A stretch of 64,000 bases of DNA from Croceivirga sp. (GTDB lineage: Bacteria > Bacteroidota > Bacteroidia > Flavobacteriales > Flavobacteriaceae): NCBI GenBank assembly GCA_028284285.1, contig JANQSA010000001.1, positions 62,001 to 126,000 of the forward strand, written 5' to 3'. A program made the position numbers and the translations under genes. The notes below the pieces were generated by a model. The model saw only the letters and a list, made by a program, of their open reading frames with translations. It was not told the origin of the DNA and searched no databases. This document shows positions 27,372 through 37,500 of this stretch, in pieces (position 1 is the stretch's first letter; each line of letters begins with the position of its first letter).

Positions 27372-28199
27372 GTGGCCTACCTGGAATTCCATTTTGTGGT
27401 GTATCCGCCACGGCCGGCATCGGAGATTTTGATAGCGGAACTGGGGGAATTAGGGTTTGAAAGTTTTGAGGAAACCGAGGATGGGGTAAAGGCCTATATC
27501 CCAAAGAAACAGTTTAAAGGACTGGATAATAATAGCATAGGCCTATTCCAAAACCCGGAGTTTGAGATCCAGTGGTCTTCCAGGGAAATTCCGCAGCAAA
27601 ATTGGAACGCCACCTGGGAAAAGAATTTTCCCGTAACCAAAGTTGGTCCGGAATGCTTGGTGCGTGCGCCATTTCACGACCCCGAACCGGTAACCTACGA
27701 TATTGTTATTGCTCCAAAAATGAGCTTTGGAACAGGGCATCATGAGACTACTTACATGATGCTTACGCTGCTTTTGGAGGAACCTTTAAACGGCAAATCA
27801 GTTTTAGATATGGGCTGTGGTACGGGGGTTTTGGCGATTTTGTCAGAAAAAAGAGGGGCAAGGGAGGTAGATGCCATAGATATAGATCCCTGGTGTTATG
27901 AAAATGCAATGGAAAATGTCCGACGAAACGAGTGTCAAAGAATACAAGTAGCGCTTGGAGATGTGAGCAACCTCAATCACAAAAACTATGATATTATCCT
28001 TGCTAATATTAACAGGAATGTCTTGTTTCGGGACATTCCTGTTTACCTTTCCCATCTCAACCAACCGGGAAGCTTATTGCTTAGTGGCTTCTATTTAAAG
28101 GATTTAAATGCTATTTCCACAAAATGTGAAGCGCTGGGTTTACAAATTGAAAAAAAAGTAATCAAGAATGACTGGGTTGCGGCAAAATATGTACATTAG
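27372..28199 (+). CDS. prmA: Ribosomal protein L11 methyltransferase
   Basis: PrmA trimethylates lysines and the N-terminus of ribosomal protein L11. The 275-residue protein has an N-terminal substrate-recognition domain (1-~95), then the SAM domain with FGTGHHETT, DMGCGTGVLAIL and the LANINRNVL catalytic loop. The start is GTG at 27372 (then GCC TAC CTG), three bases after the tpiA stop; no ATG fits the N-terminal pattern better. Confidence 0.94.
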   Translation: MAYLEFHFVVYPPRPASEILIAELGELGFESFEETEDGVKAYIPKKQFKGLDNNSIGLFQNPEFEIQWSSREIPQQNWNATWEKNFPVTKVGPECLVRAPFHDPEPVTYDIVIAPKMSFGTGHHETTYMMLTLLLEEPLNGKSVLDMGCGTGVLAILSEKRGAREVDAIDIDPWCYENAMENVRRNECQRIQVALGDVSNLNHKNYDIILANINRNVLFRDIPVYLSHLNQPGSLLLSGFYLKDLNAISTKCEALGLQIEKKVIKNDWVAAKYVH

Positions 28200-28217
28200 A
28201 GGTACAAGTTAGCTGTG

Positions 28218-28493
28218 ATGGGCGTTAAGGAAAAATATTCGGAAGAGCTATTATTGCAAGAGGAAACTGCAAGGCAGAATGAAATTATCCTCTATAACGA
28301 TGATGTGAATACCTTTGATCATGTCATTGATACCCTTATTGATGTCTGTGAACATACCCCTGAACAGGCAGAACAATGCTCACTAATAGTGCATTACAAG
28401 GGAAAATGCACTGTGAAAACCGGAGAATACGACGATCTTAAACCAAGATGCTCCCGGCTGTTACAGGCTGGGCTTAGTGCAGAAATTGTATAG
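28218..28493 (+). CDS. clpS: ClpS, ClpAP/ClpCP adaptor for N-degron substrates
   Basis: A 91-residue protein starting at the ATG 28218; a GTG directly precedes it. ClpS delivers N-end-rule substrates to the Clp unfoldase. Family features are IILYNDDVNTFDHVIDTLIDVC near residue 25, the EQCSLIVHYKGKC segment and the C-terminal KPRCSRLLQAGLSAEI. The variable N-terminal 20 residues are the extension that contacts the unfoldase. It is the last gene of the tpiA run. Confidence 0.93.
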   Translation: MGVKEKYSEELLLQEETARQNEIILYNDDVNTFDHVIDTLIDVCEHTPEQAEQCSLIVHYKGKCTVKTGEYDDLKPRCSRLLQAGLSAEIV

Positions 28494-28620
28494 TGCTTGC
28501 CTGCATTTTTTCTTTCTTCCTTTTAGGTAACAATTCTTTTACCTTGGGATGTTTAACCCCCGTAGGTTTTCGATTAACTTTATATTCACGATTGTTTAGC
28601 AACCAACTCAGAATAGAAAA

Positions 28621-29220
28621 ATGAGCGAGTTTTTCAAGGCCGAGCTCAAGGATAAGTTTTTACAATACGCTGCGGAGCGGGACGATTACTTTGAGACCCG
28701 TTTGCTATATGACGAGTTCTTGCGACCCAACTACAGCTTAGAGTATGTAGAAAAACTCATTAAGGAGATTATTGATCATGACTCCGATTTGCTGGATATT
28801 ATGAGTGGTAACGGAATCAAGATATTCATGTTATCATCAACAGCCTATACCACGGAATTTTTGGAAGAGGGGGGCTTTACCAACCTTTACGTGCAAGAGG
28901 AAGAAAAATGGGATACCTTTTTAGAGCAATTGGGTAGCACCAGAAAACTGTCTCCTAAGGAAAAGGAAAACCTGGGAAAAACAGAAAAGGCTACCTACAA
29001 AAGGGAACGGATTTTATTATTTTGTTTGATAGGTGCAGTAGCAGTAAGTTTTGTATTTACCCTGTTCAGCATGCTTAAACCGTTGTTCATAACGGAAGAA
29101 TACATTGGAGTCCGGGAATTTGAAACCAGGATACAAAAGTTAGAATCAAACAACACAGATCTTAAAGAACAACTGGACACTATTCAAAAGCAATTAAATA
29201 AAAAAGATACGGTTCGCTAA
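28621..29220 (+). CDS. Unknown protein with one membrane helix and C-terminal coiled coil
   Basis: A 199-residue protein with no family I recognise. Residues 1-110 look like a soluble, mainly helical cytosolic domain (ELKDKFLQYAAERDDYFETR, LEYVEKLIKEIIDHDSDLLDI). A basic stretch precedes one strong helix (about 139-158, ILLFCLIGAVAVSFVFTLF). The last 30 residues (TRIQKLESNNTDLKEQLDTI in outline) form a heptad-rich coiled coil, probably periplasmic. It may be separately transcribed after a 127-bp gap from clpS. Confidence 0.7.
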   Translation: MSEFFKAELKDKFLQYAAERDDYFETRLLYDEFLRPNYSLEYVEKLIKEIIDHDSDLLDIMSGNGIKIFMLSSTAYTTEFLEEGGFTNLYVQEEEKWDTFLEQLGSTRKLSPKEKENLGKTEKATYKRERILLFCLIGAVAVSFVFTLFSMLKPLFITEEYIGVREFETRIQKLESNNTDLKEQLDTIQKQLNKKDTVR

Positions 29221-29223
29221 GTA

Positions 29224-29706
29224 TTATTGCTGCTTTTCATAGACCAGGGTACTAATACCGGGAAGATCTTGCCCAATAGTTTCAATAATTTGGTTACCGC
29301 TAATTAAAAAGGTTCGATTTACAACACCTATTAAAAATAGGTTGTTATCCGTCACACCCCAATCACCATCCCTATTTTGAGTAGGGAGGCAGGGAATGTT
29401 GTAAAGGTCTCCTGTAATAGGCGAAATTGAGTTGGGGAAAGCTTCTGTAGAGGTCCATTCAAAAGTACTAGCAAGGACAATAGTGTCTTCCAAACAATCT
29501 GCTTCGTCCAAAAGATTTGAGGAGGTCGTACCATCAAAATTGGCATCAACGGCGGCGCTTACGTTCATTTGTACTAAAACCCATGTCCCCACTAATTCCA
29601 ATGTCTGGGACCCGTTACCCTCATCACCATCATCGTCTGAAGAGCAGGATAGTACCAGTGGAGCAAGCACAACCATAAAAAGAAATAGTCTTATTGAAAT
29701 TTTCAT
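29224..29706 (-). CDS. Small lipocalin-like lipoprotein
   Basis: A 160-residue lipoprotein with lipobox VLSC and an acidic SSDDDGDEG linker, the type of tag linked with surface export in Bacteroidota. The remainder begins LELVGTWVLVQM, the usual first strand of lipocalin-like (DUF4923/lipocalin_4-type) domains, and continues as short beta strands with two Cys (DEADCLEDT, NIPCLP) that might form a disulfide. The ligand is unknown. It converges tail-to-tail with the preceding gene, three bases apart. Confidence 0.75.
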   Translation of the reverse strand: MKISIRLFLFMVVLAPLVLSCSSDDDGDEGNGSQTLELVGTWVLVQMNVSAAVDANFDGTTSSNLLDEADCLEDTIVLASTFEWTSTEAFPNSISPITGDLYNIPCLPTQNRDGDWGVTDNNLFLIGVVNRTFLISGNQIIETIGQDLPGISTLVYEKQQ

Positions 29707-29919
29707 AGCAATGTTATTTAACCCGTAATTTAAGTTTTATTTAGGAGATTGCAATACGCTATATATTTATATTGCCAACTGAATTGCAGGTGTTGTCATA
29801 ATAGCAGTAGAATTCAAGAAGTGAAAAATTTCTTAAATATAGAATGCTGATGCACCTATAAATCTAAGGTATGGTATTTTACCTGAGATTATTTTTTTGA
29901 CATGTAACTTTAAATAAAA

Positions 29920-30147
29920 ATGACTGCAGATTTATTAGAAAAAGCTAACGAATTTGAAAATAGGACCCTAAGCCATATGTCTACCAGCGATAGGGTTGCC
30001 GCTTCAAGAGAAGCTAAACAGCTTATTTTGGCTATTAATGAAATATACAAAAAGACCAAGGATAGCAACCTAATGGACATTATGAAACGGCTCACTGCAA
30101 AGAAGCGAAAGATTGAAAAACGATTGAAAGGTAATCCATTGGCATAA
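29920..30147 (+). CDS. Small helical protein of unknown function
   Basis: A 75-residue protein rich in Lys, Glu, Leu and Ala that reads as two to three helices (ADLLEKANEFENRTL, DRVAASREAKQLILAINEIY, MDIMKRLTAKKRKIEKRL) with a basic C-terminus. No family is recognised. It has its own intergenic leader and a clear terminator, supporting a real single-gene unit. The basic tail would allow nucleic-acid binding, but nothing shows it. Confidence 0.7.
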   Translation: MTADLLEKANEFENRTLSHMSTSDRVAASREAKQLILAINEIYKKTKDSNLMDIMKRLTAKKRKIEKRLKGNPLA

Positions 30148-30160
30148 TAACTACTGTAAG

Positions 30161-30185
30161 CCCGTCTTTTTAAGATGGGTTTTTT
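30161..30185 (+). terminator. Rho-independent terminator after the 75-residue gene
   Basis: CCCGTCTT (30161-30168) pairs with AAGATGGG (30172-30179) through one G-T wobble, a three-base loop, then six T residues. Confidence 0.82.
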
Positions 30186-30261
30186 GTTTACCTCTTTCCT
30201 TTTTCGGAATTTTAGTTAACTTTTAACCTGACTAACACTTTTCCTCAATAAGTTTTACGAT

Positions 30262-31137
30262 ATGAGATATGTACGCAAATCCCTAACAACAGCCCTCATG
30301 TTTATTTTCGCTTTTATGCTGCCCTTTATAGCAAATGCCCAGGAAGAACAGTTTGGAGGTTTGGCGCTTTACACGGTACGGGATGAGATGAGTAAGGATC
30401 CTGTGAAGACCTTAAAGACGGTTGCAGCAAGTGGTTATGCCTATATAGAAGCCGCAGGTTATGATAAAGGGAATTATTATGGACTATCCCCACAAGAGTT
30501 TAGAAAAGTACTAAAACAATTAGGACTGCAGGCCGTTAGTACCCATCAAGGCGCAATAACCCTCAAAAACGCGGACAAGCAATTTTCGGCTGCAAAGGAA
30601 GTGGGTTTCGAGTTTTTGGTTATCCCCATACCGCCAATGGGAATGTTTACATACGATAACGCAACCAAGACCATGGGGATGAAGGGCAGTGTTGAAGATC
30701 TGGCCAAGATCCTCAATGAACTGGGAGAGAAAGCCACTGCAAATGGTCTGAAGCTTTTGTACCATAACCACGATTTTGAGTTAAAACCCAATAAGGAGGG
30801 CATTACCCCTTTGAGGTATCTGCTTGAGCATACCGATCCCGAGCATGTAAATTTCGAGATGGATCTTTTTTGGGTGGTCAAAGCCGGTGCAGATCCTTTG
30901 CACTACTTTGAAAAGTATCCGGGTAGATTTAAAGCATGGCATGTAAAGGACATGGGTGAAAATGGCCTCTTCGCTCCTGTGGGTGTAGGCACCATTGATT
31001 TCGGGCGGATTCTCCAACAAAAAGAACGGTCCGGAATGCAATACTACTTTGTAGAACAGGACATGACGTTTGATCGGTCCCCTTTGGAAGCGATTAAGAT
31101 GAGTCACCTTGGTTTAAAGAATATAGGATTTGACTGA
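30262..31137 (+). CDS. Exported sugar phosphate isomerase/epimerase-like TIM barrel protein
   Basis: A 291-residue protein with a signal peptide (about 1-26, ending ANAQ), then a xylose-isomerase-like TIM barrel: LALYTVRDEMSKDPVKTL, LLYHNHDFE with the conserved His/Glu, FEMDLFWV, WHVKDMG and the late YYFVEQD. These residues match the metal-binding set of AP-endonuclease-2/IolE-like proteins. Secreted members are common in Bacteroidota and probably act on sugars; the substrate is unknown. It is a single-gene unit between a terminator and the LytTR gene. Confidence 0.87.
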   Translation: MRYVRKSLTTALMFIFAFMLPFIANAQEEQFGGLALYTVRDEMSKDPVKTLKTVAASGYAYIEAAGYDKGNYYGLSPQEFRKVLKQLGLQAVSTHQGAITLKNADKQFSAAKEVGFEFLVIPIPPMGMFTYDNATKTMGMKGSVEDLAKILNELGEKATANGLKLLYHNHDFELKPNKEGITPLRYLLEHTDPEHVNFEMDLFWVVKAGADPLHYFEKYPGRFKAWHVKDMGENGLFAPVGVGTIDFGRILQQKERSGMQYYFVEQDMTFDRSPLEAIKMSHLGLKNIGFD

Positions 31138-31276
31138 TCCTGGTTTCTTCAAATAAGGATCCGAACATCTTGTATTGCACAGGCATTTCTCTTTTCCGGA
31201 GAGCCATCAGGAACCTAAGCCTGTTCGTTTTCATTGATTTGGGATAAAGAATAATAAAGCAATTAGAAGTGGACGT

Positions 31277-32080
31277 ATGGGGTATAAAGCACTTATCGTT
31301 GATGATGAACGCGAGGCTTTAAACAGGTTACTACTTCATCTTGAAAAGTTTTCGGACTTAGAAATCATTGAAACCTGTGCCAATGGTAAAGATGCTCTGA
31401 ATAGTATTACTACACAAAGGCCTCATATCGTATTCATGGATATTGAGATGCCTGAATTAAACGGTATTGAGGTGGTACAGCGCTGCACGCCTCCCTATCC
31501 CTATTTTATTTTTGTTACTGCCTACAACACTTACGCCATTGCGGCATTTGAACAAAACGCCATTGATTATATCCTAAAGCCTTATATCCCGGAACGCATC
31601 ACTACTGCTCTCCAGAAGGCATTTCAAATGCTGAAGAAAGACCGATTGGCAGATACTGCAGTGCAGTATCAAAGGCTACTTCATGCCTTTGCAGAGAACG
31701 AAGTTGGCGATCCTGAAAGGGCATACATAAGACGAATAGCCGTAAAGTCCATCGGAAAAACGGTTTTTATAAACGTAGATCACATTGTACTAATAGAGGG
31801 GGCTGACCAATATGTAGAGGTTTCCACTGAAAAAAAACGATTTACGGTCCGGGAATCCATGGACAAACTCGAAAAAACCTTAGATCCGGAGAAATTTTTT
31901 CGCACTCATAGATCATTTATTGTAAATATTGAGATGGTATCTGCTATTGAAAATGTTGACAAACACAGCAGTTTGGTGATACTGAAAAACGGAAAAAAGG
32001 TAAAACTTGCCAATAGCAGAAAATCTGACTTCCAAAGCTGGATGGACGGTGATTTTGCAAAAAGGCGTAGAAAAAGTTAG
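31277..32080 (+). CDS. LytTR-family response regulator
   Basis: A 267-residue response regulator. The receiver domain (1-~120) has the acidic pocket (IVDDE), the phospho-acceptor Asp55 in IVFMDIEMPE, a Thr/Ala switch (FVTAYNTYAI) and the conserved Lys in ILKPYIPER. The LytTR DNA-binding domain (about 155-255) shows IVLIEGADQYVEVST, the RESMDKLEKTL segment and FFRTHRSFIVN. The likely partner is the PF06580-type histidine kinase at 33202, in the same direction 1.1 kb downstream, with two small secreted proteins between. Confidence 0.92.
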   Translation: MGYKALIVDDEREALNRLLLHLEKFSDLEIIETCANGKDALNSITTQRPHIVFMDIEMPELNGIEVVQRCTPPYPYFIFVTAYNTYAIAAFEQNAIDYILKPYIPERITTALQKAFQMLKKDRLADTAVQYQRLLHAFAENEVGDPERAYIRRIAVKSIGKTVFINVDHIVLIEGADQYVEVSTEKKRFTVRESMDKLEKTLDPEKFFRTHRSFIVNIEMVSAIENVDKHSSLVILKNGKKVKLANSRKSDFQSWMDGDFAKRRRKS

Positions 32081-32205
32081 CCCTGCCGAAAATTTTTCGC
32101 TTTTGAATTTCCGCGTTTCACAACACGGCTAACCGAACTACCCACTTCGGTCTTTCCTATGGTTTTTAGTCCCTGTATGTTAGCTTAACATTAAAAACTA
32201 AAATC

Positions 32206-32634
32206 ATGATAATCAGAAATCTTTTAGGCGTATTACTACTGGGAGTACTCACTTTTGGACCTGTGAAAGCACAGGATGCCAAGGCGGACATTAAAAAGGT
32301 TGCCGCCAATTTTGTCAAAGGAGCGGATGTACAAAATGCGGAATTGTTAAAAACGGTAATAGAAGAGAACTCCCTGCAATATGTGTTGATTGGCGGAAAG
32401 TTCAACACCTTTTCTGCAGAACAGTACATTACTATGGTGAAAGAAAAACAATTGGGTGGAAAACCCAGAAAAATCACCTACAAGCATGCTGAGTTTCTAA
32501 GCGAGAATCTTGCTGTAGTGGTATTGAACGCGGTAAGCTCCGAATACGACTTTCTGTACCAGCTTTCCATGGCAAAATCGGATTCCGGAAAGTGGGAAAT
32601 TGTTGGGATAACTACCGAGATCAATGGAGTGTAA
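32206..32634 (+). CDS. Exported NTF2-like (SnoaL/DUF4440-type) protein
   Basis: A 142-residue protein with a signal peptide (1-~20, ending VKAQ). The mature part reads as a cone-like NTF2 fold: a leading helix (ADIKKVAANFVKGADVQNAELL), then strands LQYVLIGGKFNTF, ITYKHAEFLSENLAVVVLNAVS, FLYQLSMAKSDSGKWEIVGI. Such proteins bind small ligands or have lost catalysis. It precedes the DOMON-like gene with a one-base gap and probably shares its transcript. Confidence 0.75.
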   Translation: MIIRNLLGVLLLGVLTFGPVKAQDAKADIKKVAANFVKGADVQNAELLKTVIEENSLQYVLIGGKFNTFSAEQYITMVKEKQLGGKPRKITYKHAEFLSENLAVVVLNAVSSEYDFLYQLSMAKSDSGKWEIVGITTEINGV

Positions 32635-32635
32635 T

Positions 32636-33148
32636 ATGAGAGGTATTCAATGTATTTGCTGTATTACCGCATGTTACCTCTTTTCTGCTGGCCTTTACGG
32701 CCAGCAGAAAATTACCATTCAGGGGATGTCATTCACCTACAGCATTGAAAAAGAGGCGTTGCGATGTACTTTACAGGCAAAAACCAACGGATGGGTAGGG
32801 GTGGGATTTAATTCTAAAAACAGCATTGTGGGTAGTGATTTGTTACTTTTTAACATTGTAAATGATCAGGCTTCTGGTGTGGATCTGTATGTCAAAAGTG
32901 CTGGAAATCCTAAAAATGATGATAAAATCGGTGGGAAAAGCACGTTTAAGATTCTGCAGGCAAAGGAAATAGACGATACTACTATGGTTCAATTCACTAT
33001 ACCTTTAAACTCGTCTGATCCTTACGATTTTATTCATAAAGTGGGCGAACAGTATTGGATCATTCTTGCGTATTCCGTGTCCGATGATTTTGGACATCAT
33101 TCAAGAGTACGGAAACACCTTCCCTTTACATTGGAGGGCGTACACTAA
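32636..33148 (+). CDS. Exported DOMON-like domain protein
   Basis: A 170-residue protein. I chose the ATG at 32636, one base after the previous stop, which gives a signal peptide ending LYGQQ; an ATG at 32624 in the same frame is the alternative. The mature sequence is a beta-sandwich resembling DOMON domains, which bind haem or sugars: FTYSIEKEALRCTLQAKTNGWVGVGFN in outline, then SDLLLFNIV and VQFTIPLNSSDPYDF. The NGWVGVGF block is the strongest match. No haem ligand can be assigned with certainty. Confidence 0.75.
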   Translation: MRGIQCICCITACYLFSAGLYGQQKITIQGMSFTYSIEKEALRCTLQAKTNGWVGVGFNSKNSIVGSDLLLFNIVNDQASGVDLYVKSAGNPKNDDKIGGKSTFKILQAKEIDDTTMVQFTIPLNSSDPYDFIHKVGEQYWIILAYSVSDDFGHHSRVRKHLPFTLEGVH

Positions 33149-33201
33149 AGTGTTGATTTTTGTACCTTTTGCTAGTGGTGAGTAAACAGCAGAAAAGAAA
33201 T

Positions 33202-34260
33202 ATGGTAATCCATTTGATTTGGGTAATCGCAGCAGTGTTTACCAGTACGCAGCTGTACCTTAAATCAATGGATGCGGGTGGCAATGAGAGTTGGTGGCAA
33301 CTTTTTTTTATTCAGCTACTGGTTTGGAGTGTCTGGGGGTTCCTTAGTCCCTTGATCTTTTGGCTGGGGAAACGCTTCAGGATAGACCGGCAAACCTATT
33401 ACAGTGGAGCATTACTTCATATTGCCTTTGCCGTTATTTTGGTACTTTTCTATTTGGCGGTGTATTCCGTAATATGGAATCTTCTGGGTATTGGCGTGTT
33501 TCGTTGGGAAGTCTTCCTCCAATATTTTAAGATCTTTTTTCTCAATCTCTTTCATTGGCACTTCTTCATTTACATGGCCATAATTGGAATGGCGCATGCT
33601 ATGGAGTATCAAAAAGAATCTAAAGAACGACAGGATGCAGCAGTTTCCTTGGAAAAACAACTTCTGATAAGTGAATTGAACACCTTAAAGTCGCAATTAT
33701 CCCCACATTTTCTGTTTAACACCTTAAATAATGTCATCAGCACGGTCGAACATGGCAAAACCCGGGTAGCCTCGGGAATGTTGTCCAGGTTGGGTACATT
33801 TTTGAGGTGTATTTTAGAAGAATCCAGGCATCAACTCATTCCTTTGGAGAAGGAAATTGACTACATTGACCAGTATCTGGAAATAGAACGATTTAGAAAT
33901 CTAGAGCTGGAAGTGGTTATTCATAAAAAGGAGGAAGTAATGCAACATAGCGTTCCTAATTTTATATTGCAACCCCTTGTGGAGAATGCTATTAAGCATG
34001 GCATTTCGAAATCGGAAAATGCCAGCCGCATAGAAATAGGAATGGAAGCTGAAGATGACCATTTGAAGCTTTGGGTCTACAATGAAGGAGAGTTATCGGA
34101 TCATAAAAACAAGTTCCGAAAAGAAGGAATCGGCCTGTATACCACCCGCTCGCGCTTAGCCTTTGTGTATAACCATCAGGCATCCTTTGAATTGATACCG
34201 GTGAATAACGGGGTAGTTGCGGAAATTACCATTCCCCTGGATCAAGGGTATACACCATAA
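33202..34260 (+). CDS. LytS-like sensor histidine kinase (PF06580 type)
   Basis: A 352-residue membrane kinase. The ATG at 33202 is chosen; the frame runs back to a TTG at 33160, but a promoter-like TACCTTTTG lies there. Four membrane helices (about 5-135) are followed by a short coiled coil. The phospho-acceptor block is LKSQLSPHFLFNTLNNV near residue 160, and the ATP domain has LQPLVENAIKHGI and a GIGLYTTRSRL G-box. It lacks a separate sensor domain, so it may sense in the membrane or through the secreted NTF2-like/DOMON products upstream. The presumed partner is the LytTR regulator at 31277. Confidence 0.9.
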   Translation: MVIHLIWVIAAVFTSTQLYLKSMDAGGNESWWQLFFIQLLVWSVWGFLSPLIFWLGKRFRIDRQTYYSGALLHIAFAVILVLFYLAVYSVIWNLLGIGVFRWEVFLQYFKIFFLNLFHWHFFIYMAIIGMAHAMEYQKESKERQDAAVSLEKQLLISELNTLKSQLSPHFLFNTLNNVISTVEHGKTRVASGMLSRLGTFLRCILEESRHQLIPLEKEIDYIDQYLEIERFRNLELEVVIHKKEEVMQHSVPNFILQPLVENAIKHGISKSENASRIEIGMEAEDDHLKLWVYNEGELSDHKNKFRKEGIGLYTTRSRLAFVYNHQASFELIPVNNGVVAEITIPLDQGYTP

Positions 34261-34576
34261 CACTTTGCCCCTTTGGGTTGGGAACGCTTATCCTTGACCG
34301 CGGATTCCAAACCCACTAATGGTGTTTCAATCTCTAATTTCTTCCCCTATTCCACAATGCACCTTCAGGTAATTTTACTAAGGGTTATATTGGTATTTGA
34401 ATTCAAACAACAATGAGCGTAGTTTTTATACTTCTTGAAGTAATACGAGCTAATCCATTAAGTACTTTTAAATTTGGAGATGGAACTATCTTTGGCTTTC
34501 TTAAAAAGTACTCCTCATGCACTTTGATTCAACATTTTTCAATTTTTTGTTTTAAAATTTAACTAACGCAATTCAC
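34261..34576. other. Intergenic region with promoter-like and inverted-repeat elements
   Basis: No gene seen. The distal part carries the -7-like element and flanking inverted repeat described separately; the first 180 bases hold nothing recognisable. Confidence 0.5.
34461..34512 (+). promoter_or_regulatory. -7 element inside an inverted repeat, upstream of the BNR protein gene
   Basis: TATCTTTG (34487-34494) matches the Bacteroidota -7 consensus. It is flanked by AGTACTTTTAA (34461-34471) and TTAAAAAGTACT (34501-34512), inverted copies that differ by one inserted A. A protein bound to both arms would cover the promoter. The leader to the ATG would be about 75 nt. Confidence 0.45.
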
Positions 34577-37500
34577 ATGAACCTCCCTTTACATTTAAAA
34601 CTGTTGCTCTTGCCGTTCCTGGCCTTGAGCAATATTGTAATTTCTCAAGACTTTGAAGCCCTGCAATATCGTACCGTGGGTCCTGAACGTGGAGGCCGTG
34701 TCACTTCCGTAATGGGCACGGCTTTAGCACCCGGCACATTTTATTTAGGGGCTTCCGGCGGTGGTGTTTGGAAAACTGAGGATTACGGTACGACCTGGAA
34801 TAATGTTTCCGATGGGTTTTTTAGCACGCCCTCCATTGGGGCCATACAGGTGGCTGAGAATGACCCGAACATAGTGTATGTAGGGACGGGCTCCGATGGA
34901 CTCCGGAGTAATGTCATCAGCGGAAAAGGCGTGTATAAATCTGTCGATGCGGGTAAAACATGGGACCATGTCGGGCTCAAAGATGTTGGGCAAATAGGGG
35001 CCGTCGAAATCGATCCCACAAACAGCAATATTGTTTGGGTAGCCGCTATTGGTAATGCGTTTAGAAGCAATCCCGAACGGGGTGTGTTTAAGACTGAGGA
35101 TGGCGGTAAAAATTGGGAAAAGGTCCTTTTTATTTCCGATAAAGTAGGTTTTTCGGATATTGAACTATTGCCGGGCAATCCCAATGTAATTTATGCTGCC
35201 GCATGGAAAGCAGAACGAAAACCCTGGACGATTATATCCGGGGGTACCAAAGAAGAAGGAGGTATCTATAAATCTGTAAATGGGGGCAAGGATTGGACCC
35301 GGCTTGAAAACGGACTCCCCAGGGATACCATTGGTAAGATAGATTTGGCTGTATCTCCCGTAGATTCAAGCATTCTCTATGCCCTTATCGAAGCGCCTGA
35401 GGGCGAACAGGGGCTTTACAAGTCGGTGGACCAGGGCAAATCGTTTGATCATGTTTCGGATGATATCCGATTGGTGAACAGGCCGTTTTACTACACCAAC
35501 GTAGAGGTTGATCCCACCAATCCTGATATTGTGTACTCCAACGCCAATCCACTTCTAAAATCTTTGGATGGCGGCAAGACATGGAAAGTAATGCCCGTTC
35601 CCCATGGGGATAACCATGATATCTGGTTAAATCCAAATAATCCGGAGATTTTGATTCAGGCCAATGACGGCGGCGCCAATGTTAGTTTCAATGGGGGTAA
35701 GACATGGTCAACGCAGTTCAACCAACCCACTGCGGAATTGTATCAGGTAGAAGTAGACGATCAATATCCCTATTGGCTGTATGCGGGGCAGCAAGATAAT
35801 TATTCTACCATAGCCATACCCAGTTTTCCGCCAAGTGCTGTCCAGAATCCCGGGACAGCCTGGGTAATGAATACAGGAGGCTGTGAGACCGGACCGGCGG
35901 TACCCAAACCCGGGAATCATAACATTGTATATGCCAATTGTAAAGGGCGTTTTGGGGTTTTCAATAAGCTTACCGGGGTAGAAAAGAGTTATTACATAGG
36001 AGCTTCCAACATTTATGGACACAATCCGAAGGACTTAACCTACCGTTTTCAGCGGGTTGCACCGGTACATGTATCGCCACATAACCCTGATGTGGTATAC
36101 CACGGCTCACAGTTTTTACACAAAACGGATTCCGATGGGTACGAATGGGAGACCATTTCACCCGATTTGACTGCTTTTGAAGCGGATAAACAAGTTATTT
36201 CAGGAAGTCCCATAACACGGGATATTACGGGAGAAGAATATTACAGCGCTTTGTATTCCATACGTGAATCTCCCCTACAGGAAGGCTTGATATGGACAGG
36301 CTCTAACGATGGTGTAGTTTCCCTGACCAAAGACGGCGGCAAAACATGGCAAAATGTAACACCTAAAAAACTACCGGAAGGGGGTAGGGTAGAATCCATT
36401 GCCCCCTCACCACACGATAGGGCTACGGCCTATATTGCTGTGGACAGGCATTTATTGGGTGATGAAAAACCGTATTTATATAAGACCGATGATTATGGTG
36501 CCAGTTGGACGCTTTTAAGCGTTGCTACCAACGGTATTCCAAAGGACCATACCGCACGGGTTCTGCGCGAAGATCCCGTAAAAAAAGGATTGCTGTACGC
36601 CGGGACGGAGTACGGCATGTATATTTCTTTCAACGATGGGGAAACCTGGAAACCGTTTCAACAGAACCTTCCGGTGACCCCAATTACCGATCTAAAGATC
36701 TTCCGGGGGGATCTGGTGCTCAGTACCATGGGTCGTGGTTTTTGGATTTTGGATAACATTACCGCCTTGCGCGATGCTGCCCTTGCTTCTCAAGGTAAGG
36801 AACCCTATCTCTTTAAACCGGACAACACCATACGGTATCGCCATCCCATGGTACGGACGGGCAATACCTTTCCCAATTACCCGAGGACAAGGGTCTATAT
36901 AGACTACTATTTACCCAAAGTCACCAAAGGTTTAAAACTGGAGATTTTAAATTCAAAAAAAGAAACCGTCGTTACGATTTTGAGCGATAGTACGGTATTG
37001 GGATCATCGGTAAATGAGGAGGAGGATATGAACCTAAGTACCATCTTTCGTTACGTCAATAAAAAATTGGAAACCAAAAAAGGTTTGAACCGATTCGCCT
37101 GGGACTTACGTCAAAAAGGACCATGGGACAAGGATATTAAGAGGCGTTTTAAAAATGGCCCCCTGGTACCTCCGGGCAGCTATACTGCGCAACTGACGGT
37201 AGGTGGTAAAAGTTTTACCCAGGATTTTGAAGTACTGATGGATCCCAGGGAGAAGGTGGAAGGTATGACCGGGGCTATACTCCAAAAACAACAGGATATG
37301 CAGGTAAAGGTAATCGCCTTGTTGGACGAAGCCCGAAAACTGCAAAATGCCCTGGAAAAAGAATTCAAAGATCTGGAAGCAAAAGACGATAAAACGGCCA
37401 GATGGGAAATGGTAAAAACTGCCTTAAAACAACTTAAAAATGACGAAGGCGCTTATCCACAGCAGATGTTGGTTTCCCAAATCACCTATTTATACTACAT

